From positions 124,001 to 188,000 of the forward strand of contig NZ_JACXAI010000002.1 of assembly GCF_014773385.1 (NCBI RefSeq): DNA of 64,000 nucleotides. Direction: 5' to 3'. Origin of the DNA: Metabacillus arenae. GTDB taxonomy: Bacteria; Bacillota; Bacilli; Bacillales; Bacillaceae. The position numbers were made by a program, and so were the translations under genes. Each line of letters opens with the position of its first letter. Position 1 is the first letter of the stretch. Under the pieces are notes generated by a model. The model saw only the letters and a program-made list of their open reading frames with translations, ran no database searches and was not told the origin of the DNA. Of this stretch, positions 61,482 through 64,000 are shown in pieces.

Positions 61482-62573
61482 TTAAGCAACTTGTTTGACT
61501 ACTCCACTTAACCAATCCATCCACTTTTCAAATGCATCTACGAATGGTTTTACATTATAACTTGAAGTCCATCCTGCAAAACCAATAAAACCAACTTGAT
61601 TAAATGTGATGCCTTCTCTTCTATCAAAATATGACCCTTTAACTGTAATCTGGACGTATCTTAAACCTTTAGTCTTCAGAATGTCAATATCTTTTTTACG
61701 AGGTGCTCTTAACGATAATTTCATCTCTTTATCATGATCGTGATTAGCTAATTCCTGTGAAATAAATGACCTTAAATGGTCGATATGTATTTCTCTTAAC
61801 ATCGAATAACTAAACTCTTCGTTAAAACGTTTTCTAGCTTTCTCTGCTCTCACTCTTTGTGGTATTGCTCGACTATAAATTTTAGGAATGTGATCCTCTT
61901 CTGTTGTTAAATCAAATAATTCAAATGCTGCAACGTTAGTGTAATCATTCTTATTTAAAATAGTCCACCACATATTGTTGATATTATGATAGATAACTCC
62001 ACGTTTTAAACGGCCTTTCCTATCACGAAAATACTTCGTTTGACCGTTATATAATTGTTTATCATCTCTATCTTTAGAATTATAGGAAGGAAATTCATAA
62101 TCAGGAAGTTCCTTACCCTCTTTGTAATGCCAACAGCTTTTAATTTTGTACATTACTTTGTCAAATGAACTTTTAAACTCTGGCTCTGCACGATTAGAAA
62201 ATCCTTCTGACTCAATTAGTTCGCAAATAAGGTTCCGTGTGATTAGGAATTCACACTTGACTAAATACGGCATCTTTTCAAGTTTATCAGAGTCGTAATA
62301 TCCGCCATTTTTATTTTTAGTTTTTACTTCTTGATAAAATTTGATATCAAATCCTGCCGGATAGATATGGGACTTAAATTGTAAATCTCCTTTTATACCT
62401 TCCCAATGCGTATCTGCTAAAATTGGATATTCATTTAAAATCCTTTGGTCTGTTTGAATTATAAAGCCTCTAGATTCAAGAAGTTTAAATACTTTATCGA
62501 GCAGATCTTTCTTTCCATCATTAACCGTAACATCTATACTTTTTGTATCAGCATAATATGTTTTCTTGTTCAT
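61482..62573 (-). CDS. Phage hypothetical protein
   Basis: 363 residues, alpha/beta, rich in Lys, Tyr and Trp, no signal. Segments such as GVIYHNINNMWWTILNKNDY and LRYVQITVKGSYFDRREG look like a conserved core, but I cannot assign a family. GGAGTAAAT before ATG. Confidence 0.55.
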   Translation of the reverse strand: MNKKTYYADTKSIDVTVNDGKKDLLDKVFKLLESRGFIIQTDQRILNEYPILADTHWEGIKGDLQFKSHIYPAGFDIKFYQEVKTKNKNGGYYDSDKLEKMPYLVKCEFLITRNLICELIESEGFSNRAEPEFKSSFDKVMYKIKSCWHYKEGKELPDYEFPSYNSKDRDDKQLYNGQTKYFRDRKGRLKRGVIYHNINNMWWTILNKNDYTNVAAFELFDLTTEEDHIPKIYSRAIPQRVRAEKARKRFNEEFSYSMLREIHIDHLRSFISQELANHDHDKEMKLSLRAPRKKDIDILKTKGLRYVQITVKGSYFDRREGITFNQVGFIGFAGWTSSYNVKPFVDAFEKWMDWLSGVVKQVA

Positions 62574-62616
62574 ATTTACTCCTTTAATTTAATTTATTTT
62601 TACTAAAATGTGTCTT

Positions 62617-62778
62617 TTAAAGAATTCCATCTTCTATACTACAATCTTCATAAATCACTTCTACTTCACCATTCTTCAATTGATTAACGATTGGTTCATG
62701 AGCATCCTTATTATTGGAAAAATAATAAGCAACAATTTCTTCTATTTCACGCTTATTTAATTTAACTTTAATTTCCAT
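62617..62778 (-). CDS. Small phage protein
   Basis: 53 residues, acidic, from ATG 62778 with AGGAGTGAAAA upstream: MEIKVKLNKREIEEIVAYYF onward. Unknown. Confidence 0.5.
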   Translation of the reverse strand: MEIKVKLNKREIEEIVAYYFSNNKDAHEPIVNQLKNGEVEVIYEDCSIEDGIL

Positions 62779-62811
62779 TTTTTCACTCCTTTTCTGTAAG
62801 AAATGTTCCTT

Positions 62812-63024
62812 TTACTTAGTTCTTTCCTTAACATTTTCTATTGTTTTATTCATTAATTCTGATGGCAAATTACTATATTGAAATTCAAACAGGTCATCAA
62901 TCTCTCCATCTGTTAATTGTTTAAGTGTTTCAGTAGAAGTCATAGTCCAATATAAACCTTGCACAGAACGGATAAATTCAATTTTTTGATCTTTATTAAA
63001 CTCATTCATTAATTTTTCTAGCAT
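62812..63024 (-). CDS. Phage hypothetical protein
   Basis: 70 residues, helical; FNKDQKIEFIRSVQGLYWTM. GGAGAGATAAAC before ATG. Unknown. Confidence 0.5.
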   Translation of the reverse strand: MLEKLMNEFNKDQKIEFIRSVQGLYWTMTSTETLKQLTDGEIDDLFEFQYSNLPSELMNKTIENVKERTK

Positions 63025-63063
63025 GTTTATCTCTCCTTTTTTCCATAAAAAACTACTTTTAAA

Positions 63064-63297
63064 TTAATTTCTTTGTGATTCTATAAACTTTTTTATCTTG
63101 ATTAATTCTTTCATGTTTCTCTTATCAAGCAAATCCCCACATTCTGAAGCCAAAAGAAATAACTGTTCTTGAAAGTCTTTTCTTAAAGATGAAGGACAAT
63201 CCAATTCGTTAGGTGTTGCACGGTCATATCCTTCTTCGCTTTCATGACAGCATTGACTAAATGCGTTCCACAAACAATGGTAGTTACTACATTCCAT
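63064..63297 (-). CDS. Small Cys/His-rich phage protein
   Basis: 77 residues. CSNYHCLWNAFSQCCHES near the start gives a probable zinc site. ATG 63297 is nine bases after AGGGG. First gene after the promoter at 63400. Confidence 0.5.
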   Translation of the reverse strand: MECSNYHCLWNAFSQCCHESEEGYDRATPNELDCPSSLRKDFQEQLFLLASECGDLLDKRNMKELIKIKKFIESQRN

Positions 63298-63399
63298 TTT
63301 TAACAACCCCTTTACTCCTCATAATATCGTTTTTATTCAATAACATCATGCCAATTCCGACCAAACTTTTATTTTCTTAACAACTTTATTACCTCCTTG

Positions 63400-63460
63400 A
63401 TTAAATTATAATTAATTTACTTGTGTAAATCAATATATAATATTAAATTTATTTATATCA
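63400..63460 (-). promoter_or_regulatory. Phage promoter with tandem conserved element (copy 5)
   Basis: Minus strand TTTACA (63424-63429) followed by CAAGTAAATTAATTAT and an 18-spaced TTTAAT -10; weaker than the other copies. A second element (AAATAAATTTAAT) lies ~32 bp upstream, overlapping the stop of the 30-residue gene. Confidence 0.6.
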
Positions 63461-63545
63461 TTTGTCCACCCTTTAAATCACTTTTTTTAACCTGGTCTAT
63501 ATAATTATCACTCTTATTATCCTTCGGTTTCTGCTGAATGTCCAT
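63453..63545 (-). CDS. 30-residue phage peptide
   Basis: MDIQQKPKDNKSDNYIDQVK and a KGGQMI end; strong AGGAGG eight bases before the ATG. Unknown. Confidence 0.45.
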   Translation of the reverse strand: MDIQQKPKDNKSDNYIDQVKKSDLKGGQMI

Positions 63546-63649
63546 TTTCAACCTCCTGTATTCTCTGTTTTACTCGCTCATACTATGTTTTTCAAGCATA
63601 TATTTACGATAAAATATTTGTTTTATTCACATTTTATGCGAACTACGAC

Positions 63650-63850
63650 TTACTTTCTTCTCATTGATTTCACTTGTTTCTGTATTTCAATTGCTATTTT
63701 CTCAATTTGCTTTGCATTACTTTCAATATGGTCTAATCGTTTTGACTTATCCCTTGTAGCAAAGTAGTTCAATTCTTCGTTACATTCATTAATCCTATCC
63801 ACCATTTCAAATAGTTCAGAGTTCTTTTTGTTGGGTTGATATGGTTTCAA
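63650..63850 (-). CDS. Phage coiled-coil protein
   Basis: 66 residues, TTG start after GAGGTGAGTTGAC. Heptad-like helix (NAKQIEKIAIEIQKQVKSM). Unknown. Confidence 0.5.
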   Translation of the reverse strand: MKPYQPNKKNSELFEMVDRINECNEELNYFATRDKSKRLDHIESNAKQIEKIAIEIQKQVKSMRRK

Positions 63851-63905
63851 GTCAACTCACCTCTTACTTCTCATTTTTTTGTCTGTTCTTTCCTTGGATA
63901 GTGCA

Positions 63906-64000
63906 TTAAATATCCAATGCTTTAATCACGATTTCTCCTATTTCATCCCCGTTTATCTTTTGTCCTTTACTATCACATTGGACGCATTTTTCGTTTATTT
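63906..64000 (-). CDS. Zinc-knuckle phage protein (partial)
   Basis: Last ~31 residues of a frame running off the right edge: KCVQCDSKGQKINGDEIGEI to a KALDI end. The CxxC followed by Gly suggests a zinc ribbon. Start not seen. Confidence 0.4.
   Translation of the reverse strand, partial: INEKCVQCDSKGQKINGDEIGEIVIKALDI

Larger units (their letters stand above)
30874..64000 (-). mobile_element. SPbeta-like prophage (partial; early/replication arm)
   Basis: All genes from 30.9 to 64 kb run leftward, the DNA is more AT-rich than the chromosome, and the content is phage replication and nucleotide metabolism: family B polymerase, DnaB-like helicase, primase, Sak4-like ATPase, class I ribonucleotide reductase with NrdI and thioredoxin, RusA, DNA methyltransferase, a YorM-like 3D protein. 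The nrd cluster between replication genes and the attachment site is the SPbeta arrangement. No integrase, terminase, capsid or lysis genes are in the window; they should lie to the right. No obvious decay of the large genes is seen. Confidence 0.85.

Overview
The window comes from a spore-forming member of the Bacillaceae (low-GC Firmicutes). Bases 1-30,870 are chromosome whose gene order follows the yoj-yod region of Bacillus subtilis: a cwlS-like LysM/NlpC hydrolase, cdaS, a MATE pump, bshB2, yojF, a RarD transporter (yojE), then yodB, a yodD/mhqD esterase, ctpA, yodH, yodI, yodJ, deoD, yodL, yodM, yozD, yodN, yozE, yokU and the 3' part of kamA. Gene names rest on protein similarity recognised by eye plus this synteny; no database search was run. 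Additions to the backbone include a secreted beta-amylase with two identical cre-like palindromes upstream, Sel1-repeat and secreted proteins at the left edge, a DinB-family pseudogene, an Hsp20-like spore-type protein, a TauE exporter and a Hanks-type kinase coupled to a small Ser/His/Tyr/Lys-rich protein.

At about 30,870 the kamA coding sequence stops matching: only the last ~143 codons are present, next to yokU. From there to the right edge (64,000) every gene is on the minus strand, the DNA is visibly more AT-rich, and the content is phage-like. I read this as a large SPbeta-type prophage, only partly inside the window, integrated into kamA. The 5' half of kamA should lie beyond base 64,000, so excision could restore a mother-cell (sporulation) gene.

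Reading the prophage in its direction of transcription (right to left): small genes (64-60.2 kb); a replication module (60-50.1 kb) with an ssDNA-binding-like protein, Sak4-like ATPase, zinc-ribbon protein, DnaB-like helicase, TOPRIM primase, Cas4/RecB-like Fe-S nuclease, a free-standing HNH endonuclease, a family B DNA polymerase and a DexA-like exonuclease; a YorM-like 3D-domain protein apparently made through a +1 frameshift; a guanylate kinase; a C5 DNA methyltransferase; a set of small proteins with an XRE-type regulator; a nucleotide module (nrdE-nrdI-nrdF, thioredoxin, Nudix, divergent ThyX-like enzyme; 42.9-35.2 kb); then small proteins, a RusA-like resolvase and a 45-residue protein beside the attachment site. 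Head, tail, lysis and integrase genes are not in the window.

The most striking unexplained structure is a family of near-identical sigma-A-type promoters in front of the prophage operons. Each has a conserved AT-rich spacer and a second copy of the spacer motif about 28-32 bp upstream. This looks like a shared operator for a master repressor. Other items of interest are the kamA interruption, the CCC-TAA shifty stop in the yorM-like gene, the divergent ThyX, the kinase/substrate-like pair, and nine exact-period 20-bp repeats upstream of yodJ.
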